Origin: Pseudorhodoferax sp047601025
GTDB taxonomy: Bacteria; Pseudomonadota; Gammaproteobacteria; Burkholderiales; Burkholderiaceae_C
NCBI RefSeq assembly: GCF_047601025.1
Contig: NZ_JASGJZ010000001.1
Coordinates: 992,001-1,056,000, forward strand
Direction of reading: 5' to 3'
DNA length: 64,000 nt
The notes beneath the pieces are model-generated. The model was not told the origin of the DNA. It did no database searches and worked only from the letters and a program-made list of their open reading frames with translations. Shown here one piece after another: positions 8,040 through 17,005 of the stretch. Each line of letters opens with the position of its first letter. The stretch's first letter is position 1. A program made the translations under genes and the position numbers.

Positions 8040-8969
8040 TCAGCCGACCGCGTGCGCACCGCCGGCGCGCAGCGCCTGCGCCACCTGCCGGCCCAGGGCC
8101 TCGGCGTCGGACAGGCTCCCCACGGCGGCTTCGGCTTCGGCACGGACCAGCACGCCGCGGACGTCCGGGTCGCCCCAGGCGCCGCGCAGCCGCAGGCCCG
8201 CGGCCCCCCATTGCGCATGGGCGGCCAGCGGCATGGAGCAGCTGCCACCCAGCGCGCGGCTGACGGCGCGCTCGGCCGCCACGGCCAGCCAGGTCGGCGT
8301 GTGCGCCAGCGGCGCCAGCAGGGCCTGCAGGTCGGCGCGGTCGGCCCGCACCTCGATGCCGAGCGCACCCTGGCCGGCCGCCGGCAGCATGGCGTCGGGC
8401 TCGAAGGTCTCGCGGATGCGCTCCTGCAGCCCCAGCCGCTTGAGGCCGGCCGCCGCCAGCACGATGGCCGCGTACTGCCCGTCGTCGAGCTTGCGCAACC
8501 GCGTGTCCAGGTTGCCGCGCAGCGGCTGGATGTCCAGGTCCGGCCGCAGCGCCTGCAGCAGCACGCCGCGGCGCAGGCTGGAGGTGCCGACGACCGCCCC
8601 GTGCGGCAGGTCCGCGAAGCGCGCATGGCGCGGCGAGACGAAGGCATCGCGCGGGTCCTCGCGCTCCGGCACGCAGGCCAGCGCGAAGCCGTCCGGCAGC
8701 TCCATCGGCACGTCCTTGAGCGAATGCACGGCGAGGTCGGCGCGGCCCTCCTGCAAGGCGGCTTCGAGCTCCTTCACGAACAGGCCCTTGCCGCCGACCT
8801 TGCTGAGCGTGCGGTCCAGGATCTGGTCGCCGCGCGTGGTCATGCCGAGCAGGCTGGCCTGCACGCCGCGCCGGGCCAGCAGCGCCTGCACATGCTCGGC
8901 CTGCCACAAGGCCAGGCGGCTCTCGCGGGTGGCGATCACGACCGGGGGGAACGAAGAGGAAGCGTGCAC
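8040..8969 (-). CDS. hemC: Porphobilinogen deaminase (hydroxymethylbilane synthase)
   Basis: A 309-residue HemC, which condenses four porphobilinogen molecules to hydroxymethylbilane in the cytosol. It shows the N-terminal IATRESRLALWQAEHV, the SKVGGKGLFVKELE and HSLKDVP motifs, catalytic Asp in the D-G-Q region (LDDGQYAAIVLAAAGLKRL), and Cys244 in GGSCSMPLAAH, which holds the dipyrromethane cofactor. Start choice: a GTG at 8969 (VHASSSFPP...) gives the usual N-terminus, and no ATG is available in frame nearby. It is divergent from ppc with a gap of about 124 bases that must hold both promoters. Confidence 0.94.
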   Translation of the reverse strand: MHASSSFPPVVIATRESRLALWQAEHVQALLARRGVQASLLGMTTRGDQILDRTLSKVGGKGLFVKELEAALQEGRADLAVHSLKDVPMELPDGFALACVPEREDPRDAFVSPRHARFADLPHGAVVGTSSLRRGVLLQALRPDLDIQPLRGNLDTRLRKLDDGQYAAIVLAAAGLKRLGLQERIRETFEPDAMLPAAGQGALGIEVRADRADLQALLAPLAHTPTWLAVAAERAVSRALGGSCSMPLAAHAQWGAAGLRLRGAWGDPDVRGVLVRAEAEAAVGSLSDAEALGRQVAQALRAGGAHAVG

Positions 8970-9093
8970 GCTGGTAACCAACCGGGAACGGGCCGGCAGC
9001 GGCCGCGGGGGCCGGATGCTAGCATGGGGCGTTCTCCCACCAAGGCGTGGCATCGTTCTTGCACAACGCCTTGCAGCCCCCTCCCCCTCCGCC

Positions 9094-12027
9094 ATGAAGA
9101 CACACGAACCGGCGCCCGCCTCTCCCGCCGCGGCAGCGGCTTCCTCTCCCGCACCGGCGCCGCGCAGTCGGACCGCCGCGCGCGACAACGAGCGTCCGCT
9201 GGTCGAGGATATCCGGCTGCTCGGCAGGCTGCTCGGCGACGTGATCCGCGAGCAGGACGGCGCTGCCGCGTTCGACCTGATCGAGCAGGTGCGCAAGCTG
9301 TCGGTCGCGTTCCGCCGCGACGCCGACGAAGAAGCCGACAAGGCGCTCAAGAAGCTGCTCAAGAGCCTGACCGGCGACCAGACGGTCAGCGTGATCCGCG
9401 CCTTCACCTACTTCAGCCATCTCGCCAACCTGGCCGAGGACCGGCACCACATCCGCCGCCGCGCCGTGCACGAGCGCGCCGGCAACACGCAGGAAGGCAG
9501 CATCGACGTGGCGCTGTCGCGCCTGCGCTGGGCCGGCATCGCGCCCAAGGCGATCGCGATGACGCTGGCGACCAGCTACGTCTCGCCGGTGCTGACCGCG
9601 CACCCGACCGAGGTGCAGCGCAAGAGCATCCTGGATGCCGAGCGCGACATCGCCCAGTTGCTGGCCGCGCGCGACGAGATCAAGCTGCGCGCCCAGCTGG
9701 CCAGCGGCGGGCGCGATGCGCTGACGCCGCGCGAACTGGCCGCCAACGAGGCCCAGCTGCGCGCACGCGTGATGCAGCTGTGGCAGACGCGGCTCCTGCG
9801 CTACACCAAGCTCACGGTGGCCGACGAGATCGAGAACTCGCTCTCCTATTACGAGTCGACCTTCCTGCGCGAGATCCCCAAGCTGTACGCGCAGCTCGAA
9901 CGCGAACTCGGCAACCAGAGCGTGGCCAGCTTCCTGCGCATGGGCCAGTGGATCGGCGGCGACCGCGACGGCAACCCCAACGTCACCGCCGAGACCATGG
10001 AATACGCGCTGCGCCACCAGGCCGAGATCGCGCTGCGCTTCTACCTGACCCAGGTGCACCGCCTCGGCGCGGAGCTGTCGCTGTCGGCCCGGCTGGTCAG
10101 CATCCCGCCCGAGATGCTGGCGCTGGCCGAACGCTCGCCCGACCCCAGCGAGCACCGGCGGGACGAGCCCTACCGGCGCGCACTGACCGGCATGTACGCG
10201 CGCCTGGCCGCCACGCTGAAGAGGCTGACCGGCGGCGACGCCGCGCGCCATGCCGTGGCGCCGCAGAACCCGTACCTGACGTCCGAGGAATTCCTGGCCG
10301 ACCTGCGCACGATCGAGGCGTCGCTGAAGTCGCACCACGGCGCGGCCTTCACGGCGCAGCGGCTGCACCCGCTGATCCGCGCGGCGGACGTGTTCGGCTT
10401 CCACCTGGCCACGCTGGACCTGCGCCAAAGCTCCGACAAGCACGAGGAGGTGGTCGCCGAACTGCTGGCCACGGCCCGCGTCGAACCCGACTACGCGGCG
10501 CTGGACGAGGCCGCCAAGCGGGCGCTGCTGCTGCGCCTGCTGAACGACGCGCGGCCGCTGCGCGTGCTGGGCGCGCAGTACTCGGACCACGTGCGCAGCG
10601 AGATCGCGATCTTCGAGAGCGCGCGCAGCGTGCTGGAGCGCTACGGCCGCAACGCCATCCGCCACTACATCATCAGCCACACCGAAACCGTCAGCGACCT
10701 GCTGGAGGTGCTGCTGCTGCAGAAGGAAGTGGGCCTGATGCGCGGCATGCTGGACGAGCCCAAGGGCCGCGGCGCGCGCGCCGAGGGCGCCGTCTGCGAC
10801 CTGATCGTGGTGCCGCTGTTCGAGACCATCGAGGACCTGCGCAATGCCGCGCCCATCATGCGCGACTTCTACGCGCTGCCGGGCATCGCGCAGATGATGC
10901 AGCGCTCCGGCGGCGAGCAGGACATCATGCTCGGCTACTCCGACAGCAACAAGGACGGCGGCATCTTCACCAGCAACTGGGAGCTGTACCGCGCCGAGCT
11001 GGCGCTGGTCGAGCTGTTCGACGAGCTGGCCGCCAGCCACGACATCACCCTGCGCATGTTCCACGGCCGCGGCGGCACCGTGGGCCGCGGCGGCGGCCCG
11101 AGCTACCAGGCCATCCTGGCCCAGCCGCCCGGCACCGTGCGCGGGCAGATCCGGCTGACCGAACAGGGCGAGGTGATCGGCTCCAAGTACGCCAACCCGG
11201 AAATCGGCCGGCGCAACCTGGAAACGCTGGTCGCCGCCACGCTGGAGGCCACGCTGCTGCAGCCGACCAAGGCCGCCACGCCGGCCTTCCTGGACGCCGC
11301 CGCCGCGCTGTCCGACGCCAGCATGCGCGCCTACCGCCAACTGGTCTACGAGACGCCGGGCTTCACCGACTACTTCTTCGAGTCCACGCCGATCCGCGAG
11401 ATCGCCGAGCTGAACATCGGCTCGCGCCCGGCCTCGCGCAAGGCCACCCAGAAGATCGAGGACCTGCGTGCGATCCCCTGGGGCTTCAGCTGGGGCCAGT
11501 GCCGGCTGACGCTGCCGGGCTGGTACGGCTTCGGCTCGGCCGTGGAGGCCTTCCTGGCCGGCACCGGGCAGCAGGACGATGCCAGCAGCGGCAGCCGCAG
11601 GAAGGCATCCGGCGCCAAGGAACGGCTCGCGCTGCTGCAGAAGATGTACCGCCAGTGGCCGTTCTTCCGCACGCTGCTGTCCAACATGGACATGGTGCTG
11701 GCCAAGAGCGACCTGGCGCTGGCCTCGCGCTACGCCGAGCTGGTGGGCGACGCCAGGCTGCGCCGGAAGGTGTTCGGCATGATCGAGGCCGAGTGGCTGC
11801 GCACGGCGCAGGCGCTGGCGCAGATCACCGGCGAGAAGCAGCGGCTGTCCGGCAACCCGGCGCTGCAGCGCTCGATCCGCCACCGCTTCCCGTACATCGA
11901 CCCGCTGCACCACCTGCAGGTCGAGCTGGTGCGCCGCTACCGCGAAGGCAAGGCGGACGAGCGCGTGCGCACCGGCATCCACATCTGCATCAACGGCATC
12001 TCGGCCGGGCTGCGCAACACCGGCTGA
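9094..12027 (+). CDS. ppc: Phosphoenolpyruvate carboxylase
   Basis: A 977-residue PEP carboxylase that forms oxaloacetate from PEP and bicarbonate (anaplerosis). Catalytic residues are visible: His170 in TAHPTEVQRK, Lys620 in GYSDSNKDGG, Arg659 and the glycine loop in FHGRGGTVGRGGGPS, and the C-terminal NTG. The N-terminus has an extra Ala/Pro/Ser-rich stretch of about 30 residues before the conserved RPLVEDIRLLGRLLGDVIREQ, and the protein is longer than the E. coli enzyme (883). The ATG at 9094 is the first in-frame start after the hemC promoter region. Monocistronic. Confidence 0.97.
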   Translation: MKTHEPAPASPAAAAASSPAPAPRSRTAARDNERPLVEDIRLLGRLLGDVIREQDGAAAFDLIEQVRKLSVAFRRDADEEADKALKKLLKSLTGDQTVSVIRAFTYFSHLANLAEDRHHIRRRAVHERAGNTQEGSIDVALSRLRWAGIAPKAIAMTLATSYVSPVLTAHPTEVQRKSILDAERDIAQLLAARDEIKLRAQLASGGRDALTPRELAANEAQLRARVMQLWQTRLLRYTKLTVADEIENSLSYYESTFLREIPKLYAQLERELGNQSVASFLRMGQWIGGDRDGNPNVTAETMEYALRHQAEIALRFYLTQVHRLGAELSLSARLVSIPPEMLALAERSPDPSEHRRDEPYRRALTGMYARLAATLKRLTGGDAARHAVAPQNPYLTSEEFLADLRTIEASLKSHHGAAFTAQRLHPLIRAADVFGFHLATLDLRQSSDKHEEVVAELLATARVEPDYAALDEAAKRALLLRLLNDARPLRVLGAQYSDHVRSEIAIFESARSVLERYGRNAIRHYIISHTETVSDLLEVLLLQKEVGLMRGMLDEPKGRGARAEGAVCDLIVVPLFETIEDLRNAAPIMRDFYALPGIAQMMQRSGGEQDIMLGYSDSNKDGGIFTSNWELYRAELALVELFDELAASHDITLRMFHGRGGTVGRGGGPSYQAILAQPPGTVRGQIRLTEQGEVIGSKYANPEIGRRNLETLVAATLEATLLQPTKAATPAFLDAAAALSDASMRAYRQLVYETPGFTDYFFESTPIREIAELNIGSRPASRKATQKIEDLRAIPWGFSWGQCRLTLPGWYGFGSAVEAFLAGTGQQDDASSGSRRKASGAKERLALLQKMYRQWPFFRTLLSNMDMVLAKSDLALASRYAELVGDARLRRKVFGMIEAEWLRTAQALAQITGEKQRLSGNPALQRSIRHRFPYIDPLHHLQVELVRRYREGKADERVRTGIHICINGISAGLRNTG

Positions 12028-12033
12028 CGGGCG

Positions 12034-12064
12034 CCGGCGGCGGCATGCGCTCGCCTGCCGCCGG
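12034..12064. terminator. Hairpin between convergent ppc and manC
   Basis: CCGGCGGC (12034-12041) pairs with GCCGCCGG (12057-12064), with a few more pairs inside. It lies between two converging genes but has no T-run on either strand, so a factor-independent terminator is only a possibility. Confidence 0.35.
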
Positions 12065-12074
12065 TCTCAGCGCA

Positions 12075-13523
12075 TCACTGCGAGCGGCCGTAGACGTCCT
12101 CGAAGCGCACGATGTCGTCCTCGCCCAGGTAGCTGCCGGACTGCACCTCGATCATCTCCAGCGGCAGACGCCCCGGGTTTTCCAGCCGGTGCGTGGCGCC
12201 GAGCGGGATGTAGGTGGACTCGTTCTCGGACACCAGGTAGGTCTCCTTGTCGCGCGTGACCTTGGCCGTGCCCGACACCACGATCCAGTGCTCGGCCCGG
12301 TGGTGGTGCATCTGCAGCGACAGCTGGCCGCCGGGCTTGACCACGATGCGCTTGACCTGGAAGCGCGCGCCGTTGTCCACGCTGTCGTACCAGCCCCAGG
12401 GGCGGAACACCTTGCGATGCAGCTGCCCTTCGCTGCGGCCATCGCGCTTGAGGGCCTCGACGATCTTCTTGACGTCCTGCGTCCTGTCCTTGCGCGCGAC
12501 CAGCACGGCGTCGGCCGTCTCGACGACCACCAGGTCGTCCACGCCCACGCAGGCGACCAGGCGGCCCTCGGACAGCGCCAGCGTGTTGTGGCTGTCGTGC
12601 AGCAGCACGTCGCCCTGGACCACGTTGCCGTCGCCGTCCTTGGGCAGCACCTGCCACAGCGCGTCCCAGGCGCCCACGTCGGACCAACCGGCCGACAGCG
12701 GCAGCACCACGCCGGCCGGCAGTCCTTCGGCGCCCGCGGTCAGGCGCTCCATGACCGCGTAGTCGATCGAGTCGCTGGGGCAGGCGGCGAAGGCGACCTT
12801 GTCCACGCGCAGGAACTCGCCGTCGGCTGAACCCTTGCTCCAGGCGCTGTCGCAGGCCGCCAGGATGTCGGGCCGGCAGGCGCCGATGGCCGCCAGCCAG
12901 TTGGACGCCTTGAGCATGAACAGGCCGCTGTTCCAGGCGTAGCCGCCGGCGTCCAGGTAGCCCTGGGCCGTGGCGCGGTCGGGCTTCTCGACGAAGCGCG
13001 CGATCAGGCGCGCACCGCCCGCGCCATCCGCGTAGGGAGCGCCGGACTGGATGTAGCCGTAGCCGGTCTCGGGCGTGTCCGGCGTGATGCCGAACGTGAC
13101 CACGGCGCCGGCATCGGCCAGGCACGCACCCTCGGCCACGGCAGCCTGGAACGCCTGCACGTCCACGATCACGTGGTCGGCCGGCATCACCAGCAGCACC
13201 GGGTCGGCACCGTCGCGCCGTGCGACCAGCGCCGCCAGCGTCAGCGCTGGCGCCGTGTTGCGGCCGGCGGGCTCCAGCACGATGGTGCCGGGCTTGCCCA
13301 TCAGCCGCAGCTGCTCGGCGATCACGAAGCGGTATTCCTCGTTCGACACCACCATCGGCGGCGCCAGTTCGGCTCCCTGCAGGCCCTCGACCCGCCGCAC
13401 CGTGGCCTGCAGCAGGGAATCGTCGCCGATCAGCGGCAGCAGTTGCTTGGGATATTTCTCGCGCGACAGCGGCCACAGACGGGTGCCGGAGCCTCCGGAC
13501 AGGACGACGGGTTGGATCAGCAT
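12075..13523 (-). CDS. manC: Mannose-1-phosphate guanylyltransferase / mannose-6-phosphate isomerase
   Basis: A 482-residue bifunctional enzyme of the type II ManC/XanB/AlgA class, making GDP-mannose for polysaccharide synthesis. The N-terminal nucleotidyltransferase has the pyrophosphorylase signature GGSGTRLWPLSREKYPKQ (residues about 10-27) and the FVEKPD motif. The C-terminal cupin isomerase domain carries the metal-binding QMHHHRAEHW region. It is 34 bases downstream of galE on the same strand, so the two likely form a nucleotide-sugar operon. No glycosyltransferase genes are adjacent. Confidence 0.93.
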   Translation of the reverse strand: MLIQPVVLSGGSGTRLWPLSREKYPKQLLPLIGDDSLLQATVRRVEGLQGAELAPPMVVSNEEYRFVIAEQLRLMGKPGTIVLEPAGRNTAPALTLAALVARRDGADPVLLVMPADHVIVDVQAFQAAVAEGACLADAGAVVTFGITPDTPETGYGYIQSGAPYADGAGGARLIARFVEKPDRATAQGYLDAGGYAWNSGLFMLKASNWLAAIGACRPDILAACDSAWSKGSADGEFLRVDKVAFAACPSDSIDYAVMERLTAGAEGLPAGVVLPLSAGWSDVGAWDALWQVLPKDGDGNVVQGDVLLHDSHNTLALSEGRLVACVGVDDLVVVETADAVLVARKDRTQDVKKIVEALKRDGRSEGQLHRKVFRPWGWYDSVDNGARFQVKRIVVKPGGQLSLQMHHHRAEHWIVVSGTAKVTRDKETYLVSENESTYIPLGATHRLENPGRLPLEMIEVQSGSYLGEDDIVRFEDVYGRSQ

Positions 13524-13557
13524 CGGACGTTCGTTTCTCGACAGGCGGTTCAGGAAA

Positions 13558-14568
13558 TCAGCGCGCGTAGCCGTTCGGGTTCTGGCTCTGCCAGCGCCAG
13601 GCATCCTGGCACATGGCGACCAGGCCGCGCTCGGCGCGCCAGCCCAGTTGCTCGGCCGCGGCAGCCGGGTCCGCATAGCAGGAAGCCACGTCGCCAGCAC
13701 GGCGCGGCGCGATCTTGTAGGGCACGGGCCGGCCGCTGGCCTGCTCGAAGGCGCGCACCATGTCGAGCACGCTGTAGCCGGTGCCGGTGCCCAGGTTCAC
13801 GGTCACGCCGCCGGCGCGCGACTGCAGCCGCTCCAGCGCCCGCAGGTGGCCGATGGCCAGGTCCACGACGTGGATGTAGTCGCGCACGCCGGTGCCGTCG
13901 GGCGTCGGATAGTCGTCGCCCCAGACCTGCAGCTGCTCGCGCCGGCCGATCGCGACCTGGGCCACGTAGGGCATCAGGTTGTTCGGCACGCCGCGCGGAT
14001 CCTCGCCGATCAGCCCGCTGGCGTGCGCGCCGACCGGGTTGAAGTAGCGCAGGATCGCGATGCGCCAGCTCGGGTCGCTGCGCTCCAGGTCGCGCAGCAT
14101 GTCCTCGATCATCAGCTTGCTGCGGCCATAGGGATTGGTGGCCGACAGCGGATGGTCCTCGGTCAGCGGCAGGCGCTGCGGATCGCCGTAGACCGTCGCC
14201 GACGAGCTGAACACCAGCTGGCGCACGTCGCAGGCGCGCATCGCCTCCAGCAGCCGGAGCGTGCCGACGACGTTGTTGTCGTAGTAGTCCAGCGGCTTCT
14301 CGACCGACTCGCCGACGGCCTTCAGGCCGGCGAAATGGATCACGGCGCCGGCGCCGCTGTCCCGGATCGCCTGCTCCAGCGCCGCGCGGTCGCGGATGTC
14401 GCCACGCACCAGCGCCGGTGCCTTGCCGGTGATGCGCTCGATGCGCGCCAGGGACTCGGGGTTGCTGTTGCTGAAGTTGTCGAATACCGTGACGGCCTGG
14501 CCCGCCTGGAGCAGTTCGACACAGACATGGGAGCCGATGTAGCCGGCGCCTCCGGTGACAAGAATCAT
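13558..14568 (-). CDS. galE: UDP-glucose 4-epimerase
   Basis: A 336-residue extended SDR that interconverts UDP-glucose and UDP-galactose with bound NAD. The N-terminal GGAGYIGSH Rossmann motif, FSSSATVYG with the catalytic Ser, and YGRSK with catalytic Tyr and Lys are all present. So are NPVGAHASG and GTGVRDYIHVVDLA, typical of GalE. The ATG at 14568 starts directly with MILVTGGAGYIG. First gene of a probable galE-manC operon with an extended -10 promoter upstream. Confidence 0.96.
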   Translation of the reverse strand: MILVTGGAGYIGSHVCVELLQAGQAVTVFDNFSNSNPESLARIERITGKAPALVRGDIRDRAALEQAIRDSGAGAVIHFAGLKAVGESVEKPLDYYDNNVVGTLRLLEAMRACDVRQLVFSSSATVYGDPQRLPLTEDHPLSATNPYGRSKLMIEDMLRDLERSDPSWRIAILRYFNPVGAHASGLIGEDPRGVPNNLMPYVAQVAIGRREQLQVWGDDYPTPDGTGVRDYIHVVDLAIGHLRALERLQSRAGGVTVNLGTGTGYSVLDMVRAFEQASGRPVPYKIAPRRAGDVASCYADPAAAAEQLGWRAERGLVAMCQDAWRWQSQNPNGYAR

Positions 14569-14643
14569 ATGGGTGGAGCCCGAAACAGGACCGGCGCGTG
14601 CCGGCAATGGAGATCTGGCCGCTTGCGCGACAGGTTCGCAAAA

Positions 14644-14649
14644 AGAATA
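14644..14649 (-). promoter_or_regulatory. Candidate extended -10 of the galE promoter
   Basis: On the minus strand TGCTATTCT contains an extended -10 (TGC + TATTCT), about 75 bases upstream of the galE ATG. No strong -35 is visible, which fits an extended -10 promoter. Confidence 0.4.
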
Positions 14650-14703
14650 GCACGTGCCGTGCCACCAATCGTGTCGACCACGACACACAACCGGCATGGA
14701 ATT

Positions 14704-14781
<78 letters not shown>

Positions 14782-14819
14782 AGGCGGCCAGCGCGGGCGC
14801 CCGGGATTGTAGGAGAGGC

Positions 14820-15821
14820 TCAGCGCGGCCGGCTCAGCGCATTGCTGACCAGCTTGGACGTGATGTCCACGATCTGGATCATGCGGTCGTAGGGCATGCG
14901 CGTGGGCCCGATCACGCCCAGCGTGCCGACCACCTGGCCGTCGACCTCGTACGGCGCGCTGACCACCGACAGCTCTTCGATCGGCACGACGCTGCTCTCG
15001 CCGCCGATGAAGATGCGCACGCCCTCGGCACGGCTGGAGACATCCAGCAGCCGCAGCAGCTGGGTCTTCTGCTCGAAGAGGTCGAACGCGCGGCGCAGGT
15101 TGCGCATGTCGCTGGAGAAATCGCTGACGGCCAGCAGGTTGCGCTCGCCCGAGATCACGACCTCGCCCGCCGGCTGGCCCGCCTGGGCATCGATGCTGAC
15201 GGCCGCCTGCATCAGCGTGGCGATCTCGGCCCGCAGGCGCTCGACCTCGCCGGCCAGCCGGTCGCGCACCTGCTCGAACGCCAAGCCGGCGTAGTGGGCG
15301 TTCAGGTAGTTGGCCGCCTCGACCAGCTGCGACTGGGTGTAGTCCACCTCGGTGAACAGCACGCGGTTCTGCACGTCGCCATCGGGCGAGACGATGATGA
15401 CCAGCACGCGCCGCTCCGACAGCCGCAGGAACTCGATGTGGTGCAGCACCGAGGCGCGCCGCGGCGCCAGCACCACGCCGACGAACTGCGACAGGTTGGA
15501 CAGCAGCTGCGCCGCATTGGCGATGACCTTCTGCGGCTGCTCGGCGACCAGTTCGGGGGGCTGCAGCCCGTCGCGCTGGACGGTCAGCATGGTGTCCACG
15601 AACAACCGGTAGCCGCGCGCCGTGGGCACCCGCCCGGCCGAGGTGTGCGGGCTGGCGATCAGGCCCATGTCCTCCAGATCGGACATCACGTTGCGGATGG
15701 TGGCCGGCGACAGGTCCAGCCCGGAGGCCTTGGACAGGGTGCGCGAACCGACGGGCTGGCCGTCGGCGATGTAGCGCTCGACCAGCGCTTTCATCAGCAA
15801 CTTGGCGCGATCATCCAGCAT
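14820..15821 (-). CDS. hrcA: Heat-inducible transcription repressor HrcA
   Basis: A 333-residue HrcA, the repressor that binds CIRCE operators of groESL/dnaK operons and senses free GroEL. The N-terminal winged helix (about residues 5-75) contains PVGSRTLSKASGLDLSPATIRNVMSDLE, here best read as the PVGSRTL and ATIRNVM motifs, with HTSAGRVPT following. The GAF-like and dimerisation domains make up the rest, ending in a conserved GxIGPTRMPYDR segment. No CIRCE-like inverted repeat is seen upstream here. It is divergent from nadK with only 30 bases between the start codons. Confidence 0.95.
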   Translation of the reverse strand: MLDDRAKLLMKALVERYIADGQPVGSRTLSKASGLDLSPATIRNVMSDLEDMGLIASPHTSAGRVPTARGYRLFVDTMLTVQRDGLQPPELVAEQPQKVIANAAQLLSNLSQFVGVVLAPRRASVLHHIEFLRLSERRVLVIIVSPDGDVQNRVLFTEVDYTQSQLVEAANYLNAHYAGLAFEQVRDRLAGEVERLRAEIATLMQAAVSIDAQAGQPAGEVVISGERNLLAVSDFSSDMRNLRRAFDLFEQKTQLLRLLDVSSRAEGVRIFIGGESSVVPIEELSVVSAPYEVDGQVVGTLGVIGPTRMPYDRMIQIVDITSKLVSNALSRPR

Positions 15822-15851
15822 CGGCCCATTCTAGTGAGGTAAATTTGTCGG

Positions 15852-16745
15852 ATGAACCCCACATTCCGCCGCGTCGCGCTGTTCGGCAAGTACCAGCCTT
15901 CGGCCTTCGGCGGATCGACGCCGACGCCGCCCGGCGCGTTGCGCGAGATCGCGCAGTTCCTGATCCGCCAGGGCTGCGAGGTGGTGCTGGACCGCCAGGT
16001 CCAGGCCAGCACCGGGCTGACCGAGTTCGAGGCGCTGGACGTCCAGGCGATCGGCGAGCAATGCGACCTGGCGCTGGTCGTCGGCGGCGACGGCACGATG
16101 CTGGGCATCGGCCGGCAGCTCGCCCCCTACGGCGTGCCGCTGATCGGCATCAACCAGGGCCGGCTGGGCTTCATCACCGACATCCCGATCGACGGCTACC
16201 AGGCCGCGCTGGCGCCGATGCTGGCCGGCGCCTACGAGGAGGACCACCGCAGCCTGATGCACGCGCGCGTACTGCGCGACGGCGCATGCGTGTTCGACGC
16301 GCGGGCCATGAACGACGTGGTCGTCAACCGCGGCGCGACCTCGGGCATGGTGGAACTGCGCATCGAGATCGACGGGCACTTCGTCTCCAACCAGCGCTGC
16401 GACGGCCTGATCATCGCCACGCCGACCGGCTCCACGGCCTACGCGCTGTCGGCCGGCGGGCCGCTGATGCATCCGTCGATCCCCGGCTGGGTGCTGGTGC
16501 CGATCGCGCCGCACACGCTGTCCAACCGGCCGCTGGTGCTGGCCGATCCGGCCGAGGTGGCGATCGAGCTGGTGTCCGAGCGCGACGCCAGCGCGAACTT
16601 CGACATGCAATCGCTGGCCGCGCTGCAGCAGGGCGATCGCATCACGGTCCGGCGTTCGCAGCACTGCGTGCGCTTCCTGCATCCCAAGGGCTGGCACTAC
16701 TTCGACACGCTGCGGGTCAAGCTGCACTGGAACGGGGGCGCCTGA
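15852..16745 (+). CDS. nadK: NAD kinase
   Basis: A 297-residue ATP-dependent NAD kinase, the only route to NADP. It has the GGDGT motif (residues 78-82, VVGGDGTMLGIGR), the NE/D-type motif region (INQGRLGFITDI), and the glycine-rich TPTGSTAYALSAGGP. First gene of a run nadK-recN-rapZ. The stop is followed immediately by family 2 repeat copy A. Confidence 0.96.
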   Translation: MNPTFRRVALFGKYQPSAFGGSTPTPPGALREIAQFLIRQGCEVVLDRQVQASTGLTEFEALDVQAIGEQCDLALVVGGDGTMLGIGRQLAPYGVPLIGINQGRLGFITDIPIDGYQAALAPMLAGAYEEDHRSLMHARVLRDGACVFDARAMNDVVVNRGATSGMVELRIEIDGHFVSNQRCDGLIIATPTGSTAYALSAGGPLMHPSIPGWVLVPIAPHTLSNRPLVLADPAEVAIELVSERDASANFDMQSLAALQQGDRITVRRSQHCVRFLHPKGWHYFDTLRVKLHWNGGA

Positions 16746-16746
16746 A

Positions 16747-17005
16747 ATGAACCACCCCCAGTCTCCGCGCCGCATGCTGCGCCAACCCCCAGGGGACGGA
16801 GGGTCGCGGCTCCAAGCCTGCCTGCGCAGGCTTCGACGGTCCGCCGAGGCCGCTCCTCCGGAGCCGCTGCGGCCCGCAAGGCACGCCTGCGGTCCGGCAA
16901 AGCCGGCCCGCGGCGCCCGTTGGCATGGCCTGGGCCTTTCGAACCACTGCTTGCCGTCCAGTTGCATGCCTTGCGGGCGGCGCGCCGGCGCCGTGGAGAA
17001 CTGAC
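16747..17005 (+). repeat. Intergenic repeat, family 2, copy A
   Basis: About 259 bp filling the space from the nadK stop to the recN ATG. It is homologous over its full length to 32845-33112: shared blocks include CACCCCC near the left end, CTGCGCCAACCCCC, CGCGGCTCC, GCCTGC-CGCGCAGGC, AAGGCACGCCTGC/ACGGCACGCCTGC, CCGGCCCGCGGCG, TTCGAACC, and the right end CGCCGTGGA followed by AACTGA or ACTGA. The right end supplies GGAG, the recN ribosome binding site. No coding potential or transposase was seen. Confidence 0.75.

Noticed and set aside
9019..11982. A 987-codon minus-strand frame opposite ppc
   Set aside because: Antisense of a clearly real PEP carboxylase; no motif and a composition typical of shadow frames.
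7173..12830. An 1885-codon plus-strand open frame across hemD, hemC, ppc and manC
   Set aside because: It lies in another frame of well-supported genes on both strands. Its translation is low-complexity Arg/Ala/Gly, as expected from GC-rich codon positions.
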